This document shows, one piece after another, positions 31,404-39,105 of a stretch of 64,000 nucleotides of DNA; within the stretch, counting starts at the first letter, position 1; each line of letters opens with the position of its first letter. The DNA lies in NCBI RefSeq assembly GCF_052216985.1, contig NZ_JBQOUY010000002.1, forward strand, positions 1 to 64,000. Reading direction: 5' to 3'. The notes under the pieces are model-generated. The model saw nothing but the letters and a program-made list of their open reading frames with translations. It was not told the origin of the DNA and ran no database searches. The position numbers were made by a program, and so were the translations under genes. The stretch is from Acidaminococcus fermentans_A. Its GTDB lineage: Bacteria > Bacillota > Negativicutes > Acidaminococcales > Acidaminococcaceae.

Positions 31404-32749
31404 AAGTCTATGATGAAAGAAAGAGCACGGCAGAAGAAATCAGCCGTCTTTTGGAAAAGAAATCCTTTGATGAAGTAAAACTGTCCCCGAAAGTGGCGGC
31501 AGCCGTAGAAAAAATGTTCGGCCGGCCTCTCACCGCAGCGGAAGAAGTAGACATCATCGTCAATGATATCCGTGCCAAAGGGGATGAAGCCCTCTTCGAA
31601 TATACCAAGAAGCTGGATGGAGCGGATCTGACTCCCGCCACCATCCGGGTGACGGAAGAGGAATTTGCGGAAGCGGAAAAGGCCGTGGATGAAAAGACCA
31701 TGGGCGCTATCCGCCGGGCCATCGCCAATGTGCGGAAGTTCCATGAGGAACAGCTGCCCAAGACCTGGCTCACTCCCCGGGCTTATGGGTCCTTCCTGGG
31801 CCAGAAGATGACCCCGGTGGACAGCGTGGGGATCTACGTCCCCGGCGGCACCGCAGCTTATCCTTCCAGCGTGATCATGAATGCAGTGCCTGCCAAAGTA
31901 GCGGGAGTGCCCCGGATCGCCATGGCAGCTCCTGCCGGCCGGGATGGGAAGATGAACCCCTATGTGCTGGCTACGGCCAAAGAAATCGGCATAACGGAAA
32001 TCTATAAGATGGGCGGGGCCCAAGCCGTGGCTGCCCTGGCATTCGGGACGGAAACCATCCCCAAAGTGGAAAAGATCACCGGCCCAGGGAACATTTTCGT
32101 GACCCTGGCCAAGAAGGCGGTCTACGGACATGTGGATATCGATATGCTGGCCGGCCCCAGCGAGATCCTCATCGTAGCGGATAAAACCGCAGATTATCAG
32201 TACCTGGCGGCAGACCTGCTGAGCCAGGCGGAACACGATCCTCTGGCCTGCGCCATCCTGATCACCGACGATGAAGAACTGGCAGGGAAAGTGGCGGACG
32301 AAGTGGAAGTCCAGCTCCAGAAGCTGCCCCGGAAGGAAATCGCTGCCCAGTCCCTGGCGGTACAGGGGAAGATCATCCTGGCCAAGGATATGGATACGGT
32401 GGTAGAAATGGCCAACATCTCTGCTCCGGAACACATGGAGATCAACACCAAAGAGCCTTTTGCCCTGGTGCCCAAGATCCGCAACGCCGGCGCCATCTTC
32501 CTGGGAGCCTATTCTCCGGAACCTCTGGGGGACTATTACGCCGGGCCCAACCACATCCTGCCCACCGGTGGCACGGCCCGGTTCTATTCCGTACTGAATG
32601 TGGAGACCTTCATGAAGAAGACCAGCATCATCTCCTATACCAAAGAAGCCCTGGCGGAAGCAGCGGACGACATCATCGCCATGGCCGAAGCGGAAGGGCT
32701 CCAGGCACACGCCAATGCCATCCGGATCCGGAAGGAGAAACAGCTGTAA
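31400..32749 (+). CDS. hisD: Histidinol dehydrogenase HisD
   Basis: A 449-residue Zn enzyme that oxidises histidinol to histidine with two NAD+. GIYVPGGTAAYPSSVIMNA (about 145-163) and GPGNIFVTLAKK form the NAD+ region. LAGPSEILIVAD and SQAEHDPLACA (about 252-275) hold metal and catalytic residues, and SAPEHMEI and GDYYAGPNHILPTGG later contribute the active-site His residues. It is in its usual place after hisG. The gap to hisC holds a heptamer tract and a hairpin. Confidence 0.96.
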   Translation: MKVYDERKSTAEEISRLLEKKSFDEVKLSPKVAAAVEKMFGRPLTAAEEVDIIVNDIRAKGDEALFEYTKKLDGADLTPATIRVTEEEFAEAEKAVDEKTMGAIRRAIANVRKFHEEQLPKTWLTPRAYGSFLGQKMTPVDSVGIYVPGGTAAYPSSVIMNAVPAKVAGVPRIAMAAPAGRDGKMNPYVLATAKEIGITEIYKMGGAQAVAALAFGTETIPKVEKITGPGNIFVTLAKKAVYGHVDIDMLAGPSEILIVADKTADYQYLAADLLSQAEHDPLACAILITDDEELAGKVADEVEVQLQKLPRKEIAAQSLAVQGKIILAKDMDTVVEMANISAPEHMEINTKEPFALVPKIRNAGAIFLGAYSPEPLGDYYAGPNHILPTGGTARFYSVLNVETFMKKTSIISYTKEALAEAADDIIAMAEAEGLQAHANAIRIRKEKQL

Positions 32750-32752
32750 AAA

Positions 32753-32780
32753 TTGTCACTGGTCACTTGTCACTAGTCAC
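32753..32780. repeat. Four heptamers inside the his operon (TGGTCAC family)
   Basis: TTGTCAC, TGGTCAC, TTGTCAC, TAGTCAC in register, directly after the hisD stop. Confidence 0.78.
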
Positions 32781-32793
32781 TGGCGGTGGGAGA

Positions 32794-32816
32794 GGAACCG
32801 TGGCTGCGGTTCCTTT
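32794..32816 (+). terminator. Possible attenuator hairpin between hisD and hisC
   Basis: Stem GGAACCG/CGGTTCC with a six-base loop followed by TTTT. It could reduce read-through into hisC and the distal genes. Confidence 0.5.
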
Positions 32817-32881
32817 TCAACCCAGATGGCAGTCCTTGCGGATCAGAGTTTATCATCCTAGCCAATGAGGGGGACGTTGTT

Positions 32882-34033
32882 ATGAGTAACATCCTTGCCC
32901 GGGAAAGTCTCTCCCGGATCGAAGACTATCAGGTGGAGACCGTACCTGATGCAGATATTATCGTCAATGCCAATGAAACCAACTGGGATATGACCCCGGA
33001 AATCCGGCTGGAACTGGGGACCCGCCTGGCGGAACATGCCTTCAACCGGTATCCCTCCATGCACGGGGAGGACCTGTGCCAGGCCATTGCGGACAAGCTG
33101 GGGTTCGACCCGTCCCAGGTGGCCATCGGGAACGGATCCAGCGAGCTGCTGGAAAAAGCCTGCTATGCCTTCGGGGGGGCAGGCCGGAAAATCGCTTCTG
33201 CCACGCCGTCCTTTTCCATGTATCAGACCTACGCCATCCTGGCGGACAGCGAACCGGTGCTGTTCCCACTGACGGCGGACGGGTTCGTGGATCCAGAGGG
33301 GGTCATCGCCTTCTGTGAAGAAGAAAAACCGGCCCTCTTGATCATCTGCAACCCCAACAATCCCACGGGGAATTTCAATCCCAGAGCCGCTATGGAAAAA
33401 ATCATCCGGAATGTAGACTGCCCGGTGATCATGGACGAAGCCTATCTGGATTTTGCCGTGGAAGAGGGAAAGGTGGAAGAACTGTCCACCCTGGACCTGG
33501 TCCATGAAGTGGACAACCTGCTGGTGCTGAAGACCTTCTCCAAAGCTTACGGCCTGGCTAATCTCCGGATCGGTTATGGAGTGGGCAGCACAGCCGTGAT
33601 GCAGGTCCTGAAAAAGGTGCTGCTGCCCTATACGGTGAACGGGGTCTCCATCCTGGCAGCAGAACTGCTGTTCAGCAAGCCGGAAGTCCTCCGGGAACGG
33701 GTGGAAGCGGTGGTCAGTGGCCGGAAATACCTGCGGGAGCATCTGGAAGCCCTGGGCTTCCGGGTCCTGCCCAGCGCCACCAACTTCCTGCTGGCCCTGC
33801 CGGCGGGGAAGGCATTGGACCGACTGGCAGAAAAAGCCGGGGCAGCGGATCTGCCCAGTGGAGAGAAGGCCATGGCGGCCGGCGGATACCTGTTCAAGGA
33901 ACTGCTGGTTCGGAAAGTGCTGGTACGGAACTATTCCCAGAATCCCCGGCTGCCCGGGGGCCTGCGGATCACCGTAGGTACGGCGGCAGAAAATCCCCTG
34001 ATCATCGGAGCCATCAGGGACATCATCCTGTAA
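32882..34033 (+). CDS. hisC: Histidinol-phosphate aminotransferase HisC
   Basis: A 383-residue fold-type I PLP aminotransferase. NPNNPTG (about 157-163), MDEAYLDF (about 182-189) and the PLP Lys in LKTFSKAYGLANLRIGY (about 213-229) are clear, and the C-terminal Arg region is RITVGTAAENPL. The start at ATG 32882 is supported by GAGGGGG upstream; a longer in-frame extension to 32786 would read through the hairpin and has no ribosome site. A short extra segment around 325-345 (GKALDRLAEKAGAADLPSGEKAM) is longer than in many HisC. Confidence 0.93.
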   Translation: MSNILARESLSRIEDYQVETVPDADIIVNANETNWDMTPEIRLELGTRLAEHAFNRYPSMHGEDLCQAIADKLGFDPSQVAIGNGSSELLEKACYAFGGAGRKIASATPSFSMYQTYAILADSEPVLFPLTADGFVDPEGVIAFCEEEKPALLIICNPNNPTGNFNPRAAMEKIIRNVDCPVIMDEAYLDFAVEEGKVEELSTLDLVHEVDNLLVLKTFSKAYGLANLRIGYGVGSTAVMQVLKKVLLPYTVNGVSILAAELLFSKPEVLRERVEAVVSGRKYLREHLEALGFRVLPSATNFLLALPAGKALDRLAEKAGAADLPSGEKAMAAGGYLFKELLVRKVLVRNYSQNPRLPGGLRITVGTAAENPLIIGAIRDIIL

Positions 34034-34052
34034 ACAAGGGAGGCCATTGGTT

Positions 34053-34640
34053 ATGCGGCAAGGGAAAGTGGAACGGAATACGAAAGAGACCCAGATCCTG
34101 GTGGAACTGGACCTGGACGGTACCGGCAAGGCGGACATCGCTACCGGAGTGGGCTTCCTGGACCATATGCTGACCCTCCTGGCGGTCCATTCCTTCATGG
34201 ATCTGAAAGTGCGGGCCAAAGGGGATTTGGAAGTGGACTGCCATCATACGGTGGAAGATGTGGGAATCGCCCTGGGCCAGGCCATTGCCCAGGCTCTGGG
34301 AGACAAAAAGGGCATCCATCGGTACGGGAGTTTCCTGCTGCCCATGGATGAAGCCCTGGCGGAAATCGCCCTGGACTTTTCCGGCCGGCCCTACCTGGTG
34401 TGGAATGCAGAACTCATCCCCCGGGTGACTTTGGGGAATTTCGATACGGAAATGGGCGAGGATTTCTTCCGGGCCCTGGCCATGAACTGCGGTCTGACCC
34501 TCCACATCAACGTACCCTACGGGAAGAACACCCACCATATGCTGGAAGCCATCTTCAAAGGGGTGGCTCGGGCTATGAGCCAGGCAGTGGCCATGGATCC
34601 CCGGGTACACGGGGTCATGAGCAGCAAGGGGGCGCTGTAA
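34053..34640 (+). CDS. hisB: Imidazoleglycerol-phosphate dehydratase HisB
   Basis: A 195-residue monofunctional Mn-dependent dehydratase without the phosphatase domain of E. coli HisB. The two metal-binding repeats are visible: GFLDHMLTLLAVHS with DCHHTVEDVGIALGQA (about 35-80), and the second copy ending GKNTHHMLEAIFKGVARA near 155-172. ATG 34053 is preferred since AAGGGAGG is nine bases upstream; a TTG at 34047 is too close. One base separates it from hisH. Confidence 0.95.
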   Translation: MRQGKVERNTKETQILVELDLDGTGKADIATGVGFLDHMLTLLAVHSFMDLKVRAKGDLEVDCHHTVEDVGIALGQAIAQALGDKKGIHRYGSFLLPMDEALAEIALDFSGRPYLVWNAELIPRVTLGNFDTEMGEDFFRALAMNCGLTLHINVPYGKNTHHMLEAIFKGVARAMSQAVAMDPRVHGVMSSKGAL

Positions 34641-34641
34641 G

Positions 34642-35256
34642 ATGGATAAGGACACCATTGTGATCATCGATTATGGACGGGGCAATCTCCATTCCGTCTA
34701 CAACGGCCTGCTGAAGATCGGGGCCAGCCCGGTGGTCTCCGGGGACCCCAAGGTCATCGCAGCCGCTCCCAAAGTGATTCTGCCAGGGGTGGGCTCCTTC
34801 GGGGACTGTATGGATACCATGCGCAGCCGGGGCCTGGAAGAAGCAGTCCAGGAAGCCCTCCACAGCGGCAAGCCTTTCCTGGGAATCTGCCTGGGCGAAC
34901 AGCTGCTCTTTGAAGGCAGCGAGGAAGCACCGGGAGTGAAGGGCCTGGGGTATTTCAAGGGCCAGGTGAAGAAAATCGTCACAGGGTACAAGATCCCCCA
35001 TATGGGGTGGAACCGGATCTCTACGGTGAACCCTTCCCCTTTGCTGCAGGAAGCAGACGGGAAGTATGTGTATTTCGTCCACAGCTTCCATGCGGTGCCG
35101 GAAGATCCGTCCATCATCACATCGGTCTGCGATTACGGGACCCAGATTACGGCCAGCGTGGGCCAGGGCAGCGTCCAGGGCTTCCAGTTCCATCCGGAGA
35201 AGTCCTCTTTCGCCGGTCTGGCCATGCTGCAAGCCTTCAAGGAGTGGAAACTATGA
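34642..35256 (+). CDS. hisH: Imidazole glycerol phosphate synthase glutaminase subunit HisH
   Basis: A 204-residue class I glutamine amidotransferase. The oxyanion part is PGVGSFGDCM, the nucleophile Cys is in FLGICLGEQLLFEGSEE (about residue 83), and the partner His and Glu are in FQFHPEKSS near 182-190. It passes ammonia to HisF. The stop overlaps the hisA start by ATGA. Confidence 0.95.
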   Translation: MDKDTIVIIDYGRGNLHSVYNGLLKIGASPVVSGDPKVIAAAPKVILPGVGSFGDCMDTMRSRGLEEAVQEALHSGKPFLGICLGEQLLFEGSEEAPGVKGLGYFKGQVKKIVTGYKIPHMGWNRISTVNPSPLLQEADGKYVYFVHSFHAVPEDPSIITSVCDYGTQITASVGQGSVQGFQFHPEKSSFAGLAMLQAFKEWKL

Positions 35257-35981
35257 ACATCTATCCAGCCATCGACCTGCGGGGAGGCAACTGCGTCCGC
35301 CTGGTGAAGGGCGATTTTTCCAAAGAGACAGTCTATAGCACCGATCCCGGTGCCATGGCCAGGAAGTGGGCCGATGAGGGGGCCAGCTGCATCCATGTGG
35401 TGGATCTGGACGGAGCGGTAGCCGGGGAAAGCCGGAACCTCCAGTCCATCGACGCCATCCTGAAACAGGGGAACATCCCCATTGAAGTGGGGGGCGGTAT
35501 CCGGAATATGGAACACATTGCCCGTCTGCTGGACCGGGGAGTCCACCAGGTGATCCTGGGGTCCGCCGCGGTGAAGGATCCGGATCTGGTGAAGGCAGCC
35601 TGTGAAAAGTATCCTGGCCGGATCGTGGTAGGCATCGATGCCAAGAACGGAGACGTGGCAGTGGAAGGCTGGGAAGCCAGCGGCCACATCCAGGCAGACG
35701 AACTGGCCCGGAAAATGGCGGAAGCCGGCGTACAGCGGATCATCTTCACGGATATCGCCCGGGACGGCATGCTCAGCGGGGTGAACGTAGAAGCCACGGT
35801 GAAGGTGGCCCAGGCTTCCGGCCTGGCGGTGACAGCCAGCGGCGGGGTGGCCAGCCTGGAAGATTTGAAAATTTTGAAAAAAAGAGAAACAGATGGCATA
35901 GAAGGGTGTATTATAGGTAAGGCGCTGTATACCGGCGCCATCGACCTTCGCCAGGCTGTTGCGATTGCGAAGGAGGCGTAG
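35253..35981 (+). CDS. hisA: ProFAR isomerase HisA
   Basis: A 242-residue beta/alpha barrel that opens the ribose of ProFAR by Amadori rearrangement. The catalytic Asp are in AIDLRGGNCVRL (residue 8) and VGIDAKNGDVAVEGW (about 127-141). Phosphate loops are EVGGGIRN near 78 and TASGGVASLEDL near 195. ATG 35253 sits in the hisH stop. An AT-richer, Lys-rich stretch (LKILKKRETDGIEG) near 210 is the only compositional oddity. Confidence 0.95.
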   Translation: MNIYPAIDLRGGNCVRLVKGDFSKETVYSTDPGAMARKWADEGASCIHVVDLDGAVAGESRNLQSIDAILKQGNIPIEVGGGIRNMEHIARLLDRGVHQVILGSAAVKDPDLVKAACEKYPGRIVVGIDAKNGDVAVEGWEASGHIQADELARKMAEAGVQRIIFTDIARDGMLSGVNVEATVKVAQASGLAVTASGGVASLEDLKILKKRETDGIEGCIIGKALYTGAIDLRQAVAIAKEA

Positions 35982-35985
35982 AGCC

Positions 35986-36744
35986 ATGCTGGCAAAACGG
36001 ATCATTCCCTGTCTGGACGTAAAGGACGGACGGGTGGTGAAGGGGACCAATTTCGTCAGCCTCCGGGATGCCGGAGACCCGGTGGAACTGGCTTCCCTCT
36101 ACGAAAAGGAACAGGCCGATGAGCTGGTGTTCCTGGATATCACCGCTTCCCTGGAAAAACGGAAATCCATGGTGGAGACCATCGAACGGACGGCCCGGGA
36201 AGTCTTCATGCCCCTGACCGTGGGCGGCGGCATCTCTTCCATCGAGGATATGCGGGCCGTGCTCCTGGCCGGGGCGGATAAGACCAGCCTCAACACGGCA
36301 GCGGTCAAGGATCCCAGCCTGATCAGCCGGGGCGCGGAAGCCTTCGGGAACCAGTGCGTGGTCCTGGCCGTAGATGCCAAACGCCGGGGAGAAGATTACT
36401 GGGAAGTGTACATCAACGGGGGACATACGCCCACCGGCCTGGATGCCCTGGAATGGGTGAAGAAAGCCGTATCCCTGGGGGCAGGGGAGATCCTCCTGAC
36501 CAGTATGGATGCGGACGGCACCAAGGATGGTTTCGACATCCCCCTTACCCGGAAAGTGGCCGAAGCGGTCCCTGTGCCTGTGATCGCTTCCGGGGGAGCT
36601 GGTTCCTTGGAAGATTTCTACGAAGTCCTTACAGCAGGGAAAGCTGATGCGGCGCTGGCCGCCTCCGTATTCCATTACAGGAAATTCACGATCCGCCAGG
36701 TGAAGGAATATTTGCGGAGCAAAGGAGTGGACGTACGGTTATGA
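35986..36744 (+). CDS. hisF: Imidazole glycerol phosphate synthase cyclase subunit HisF
   Basis: A 252-residue barrel, partner of HisH. The opening MLAKRIIPCLDVKDGRVVKG contains the first catalytic Asp (residue 11), and LAVDAKRRGEDYWEVYINGG near 128-147 the second. TVGGGISS and IASGGAGSLEDF bind the phosphates. ATG 35986 has AAGGAGG nine bases upstream; a longer Arg-rich extension upstream is not credible. Confidence 0.95.
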   Translation: MLAKRIIPCLDVKDGRVVKGTNFVSLRDAGDPVELASLYEKEQADELVFLDITASLEKRKSMVETIERTAREVFMPLTVGGGISSIEDMRAVLLAGADKTSLNTAAVKDPSLISRGAEAFGNQCVVLAVDAKRRGEDYWEVYINGGHTPTGLDALEWVKKAVSLGAGEILLTSMDADGTKDGFDIPLTRKVAEAVPVPVIASGGAGSLEDFYEVLTAGKADAALAASVFHYRKFTIRQVKEYLRSKGVDVRL

Positions 36745-37391
36745 AAATCGATATCAGCAAGCTGAAGTTCGATGACAGAGGACTGATCCCTGCCATCGTC
36801 CAGGATGTGAAGACGGACAAGGTGCTGATGCTGGCTTACATGAACGGCACCAGTCTGGCCCGCACGGTGGAAACCGGCTATACCTGGTTCTGGAGCCGGA
36901 GCCGCCAGGAACTGTGGAACAAGGGAGCCACCAGCGGACACACCCAGAAGGTGTACAGCATCACCTATGACTGCGACGGAGACGCGCTCCTGGTAAAGGT
37001 GGAGCAGAAGGGCGCCGCCTGCCATACCGGGAACTATTCCTGCTTCTTCAATCCCCTGTGGAACAGCGCCTCTGGGGAAAGCCTGCCTGTGGCCGATAAC
37101 CGGCTGCCCCAGGTGATCAACGAACTGTACAAGCAGATCGTCTGCTATCAGGAAAAGCAGAAAGAGACCCAGAAGCTGCTGCCGGCCCCCAGCCAGGACA
37201 ATCTCTTGACGGAACTGGGCGCCAACACTACCCGGACCATCCTGGCTTCCAAGAACAGCGATGCGGACCAGGTTGTTTACGAGATGGGGGATTTATGGTA
37301 TCATTGCTTAGTGCTGTTGGCTTACCATAATATCACCCCTGGCGAAATGCTGGTGGAAATGGCAGGCCGGAAAGTAGAAGAAGAAAAATAA
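36741..37391 (+). CDS. hisIE: Bifunctional PR-AMP cyclohydrolase / PR-ATP pyrophosphatase HisIE
   Basis: A 216-residue fusion. The HisI part (1 to about 115) has ETGYTWFWSRSRQELWNKG, TYDCDGDALLVKVEQKGAACHTG and the Zn/Mg ligands in these motifs. The HisE part (about 120-216) is helical and ends with KNSDADQVVYEMGDLWYHCLVLLAYHNI, including the acidic ExxD motif. It overlaps hisF by ATGA and is the last his gene. A histidinol-phosphatase gene is not present in the cluster. Confidence 0.95.
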   Translation: MKIDISKLKFDDRGLIPAIVQDVKTDKVLMLAYMNGTSLARTVETGYTWFWSRSRQELWNKGATSGHTQKVYSITYDCDGDALLVKVEQKGAACHTGNYSCFFNPLWNSASGESLPVADNRLPQVINELYKQIVCYQEKQKETQKLLPAPSQDNLLTELGANTTRTILASKNSDADQVVYEMGDLWYHCLVLLAYHNITPGEMLVEMAGRKVEEEK

Positions 37392-37424
37392 GCAGCAAAT
37401 ACCTATGCAAGTTGGAGGGTTCTG

Positions 37425-38768
37425 ATGGCTAGAATGTTTGGAACGGACGGCGTCCGCGGCGTCGCCAATGGTCCTGTACTCAATGCGGAACTGGCATATA
37501 AGCTGGGCCGTGCGGCGGCTCAGTATTTCGGACGGGAGGTGAAATCTCCCAAGATCCTGATTGGACGGGATACCCGTCTTTCCGGCACCATGCTGGAAAG
37601 CGCTCTGGCTGCTGGCATCTGCAGCGCCGGGGGCAATGCCCATCTCTTAGGGGTCATCCCCACACCGGCGGTTTCCTATCTGACAGAAAAGCTGGAAGCC
37701 AATGCAGGGGTGGTGATTTCCGCCTCCCACAACCCCTTTGAGGACAACGGGATCAAGTTCTTTGCCCGGACCGGCTATAAACTGCCGGATGCCGTGGAAG
37801 ACGAGATCGAAGCCATCGTGAACCAGCCGGTGGATTATACCCAGACGGTGACCGGATCCAACCTGGGACGGGTGATCCAGGAACCGGATATGGGCATGCT
37901 GTATGTGAAGCATATCGTGGACAGTGCCGATGTGAAGCTGAACGGCCTGAAGGTGGTCATGGACTGTTCCAACGGGGCCAACAGTGAGATCGCTCCGGCC
38001 ATCCTCCGGACCCTGGGGGCCCATGTGATCCCCATCTTCCATGAACCCAACGGGATCAACATCAACAACGGCTGCGGTTCCACCCATCTGGAAGCTCTCC
38101 AGGCTAAGGTGAAGGAAGTGGGGGCCGACTGCGGCCTGGCCAACGACGGGGATGCGGACCGGCTGCTGGCTGTGGATGAAAACGGTGAAGTGCTGGACGG
38201 AGACCAGATCATGCTGATCTGCGCCCTGGATCTGCTGCGGGCCGGGAAGCTGAAGGACAATGTGCTGGTCACCACGGTGATGAGCAACGTAGGCCTGGCC
38301 AAGGCCATGAAGGAACATGGCGGTACTACGGTGAAGACCTCCGTAGGGGACCGGTATGTGCTGGAAGAGATGCTGAAGCATGACTACAAATTGGGGGGCG
38401 AACAGTCCGGCCACATCATCTTTGGAGACCTGGTGCGCACCGGGGACGGGATGATGACCGGGGTGAAGCTCCTGGGCAGCCTGGTGCGCCACAACCAGAC
38501 CATGTCCCAGCTGGGGGCCCTGATGGTGAAATATCCCCAGACCCTGCTCAATGTCCGGGTGAAGGACAAGAACGGCTGGCAGGAGAACCAGGCCATCGCC
38601 CAGGTGGTCCGGAAATATACGGAAGAACTGGGAGACGACGGGCAGGTGCTGGTCCGGGCCAGCGGTACGGAACCCTTGATCCGGATCATGGCCCAGGGCC
38701 CCAACCAGGTGGAACTGGACAATATCACCGAAGCCATCGCGGAAGTGGTACGGAAAGAGTTGGCATAA
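37425..38768 (+). CDS. glmM: Phosphoglucosamine mutase GlmM
   Basis: A 447-residue enzyme that interconverts glucosamine-6-phosphate and -1-phosphate for peptidoglycan and lipopolysaccharide precursors. MFGTDGVRGVAN at the start, the phosphoserine loop VVISASHNPFEDNGIKFF (Ser near 102), the metal loop DGDADR near 242-247 and the phosphate loop RASGTEPLIRIM near 410-421 are all intact. It is followed by a terminator and then glmS, so the two amino-sugar genes are adjacent but separately controlled. Confidence 0.97.
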   Translation: MARMFGTDGVRGVANGPVLNAELAYKLGRAAAQYFGREVKSPKILIGRDTRLSGTMLESALAAGICSAGGNAHLLGVIPTPAVSYLTEKLEANAGVVISASHNPFEDNGIKFFARTGYKLPDAVEDEIEAIVNQPVDYTQTVTGSNLGRVIQEPDMGMLYVKHIVDSADVKLNGLKVVMDCSNGANSEIAPAILRTLGAHVIPIFHEPNGININNGCGSTHLEALQAKVKEVGADCGLANDGDADRLLAVDENGEVLDGDQIMLICALDLLRAGKLKDNVLVTTVMSNVGLAKAMKEHGGTTVKTSVGDRYVLEEMLKHDYKLGGEQSGHIIFGDLVRTGDGMMTGVKLLGSLVRHNQTMSQLGALMVKYPQTLLNVRVKDKNGWQENQAIAQVVRKYTEELGDDGQVLVRASGTEPLIRIMAQGPNQVELDNITEAIAEVVRKELA

Positions 38769-38773
38769 AAAAA

Positions 38774-38803
38774 GGGGGTGTGAATTCTTTCACACCCCCT
38801 TTT
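38774..38803 (+). terminator. Rho-independent terminator of glmM
   Basis: Perfect 11-bp stem GGGGGTGTGAA/TTCACACCCCC with a four-base loop and TTTTC tail. Confidence 0.9.
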
Positions 38804-38804
38804 C

Positions 38805-38833
38805 TTGACCCCATGCCCAAAACATAGTATCAT
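38805..38833 (+). promoter_or_regulatory. Promoter of glmS
   Basis: TTGACC (38805-38810), 17-base spacer and TATCAT (38828-38833), giving a leader of about 265 bases that contains the ribozyme. Confidence 0.8.
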
Positions 38834-38930
38834 AAAGTATCTGCAGGAACATGCTCTCCGGGCATACCGGACTGGGGAGCCGCTCGTTTTTGAGGGGGAA
38901 CGGGCTGAAGGGATTTCTGCAAATCTTAGA

Positions 38931-39080
38931 GCGCAGGTGCCAGGCTCCGGCCTGGCCGACGAGGAAGAGGTCCATCGAGCCGTCAGCGGATGCCTCTCGG
39001 TAAGCTGCAGACCGTAAGCTGTCTTACAAACCCCTCTGGTAACAGGGGGATACAGAAGGGACGGCGGCAGACGGTAACTA
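38931..39080 (+). ncRNA. glmS ribozyme (GlcN6P-responsive self-cleaving RNA)
   Basis: The conserved core is recognisable. The cleavage site is expected between A38930 and G38931, just before GCGC. The P2 hairpin GCCAGGC/GCCTGGC follows, then GACGAGGAAGAGG (38958-38970), ATCGAG, GTCAGCGGA and CCTCT (38993-38997), which pairs with AGAGG. Peripheral P3-P4-type hairpins extend to about 39080, including CCCCTCTGGTAACAGGGGG. Glucosamine-6-phosphate acts as cofactor; cleavage destabilises glmS mRNA in the known examples. Placement directly upstream of glmS supports the call. Confidence 0.93.
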
Positions 39081-39105
39081 CAAAGAATCGCAGGAGGGCA
39101 CAACT

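Noticed and set aside
31085..32710. Open frame of about 540 codons antisense to hisD and hisG
   Set aside because: Shadow of conserved sense genes; no ribosome site, no recognisable domain and a low-complexity composition.
32786..32881. N-terminal extension of HisC
   Set aside because: It would translate through the intergenic hairpin, lacks a ribosome site and has no counterpart in HisC; ATG 32882 has GAGGGGG upstream.
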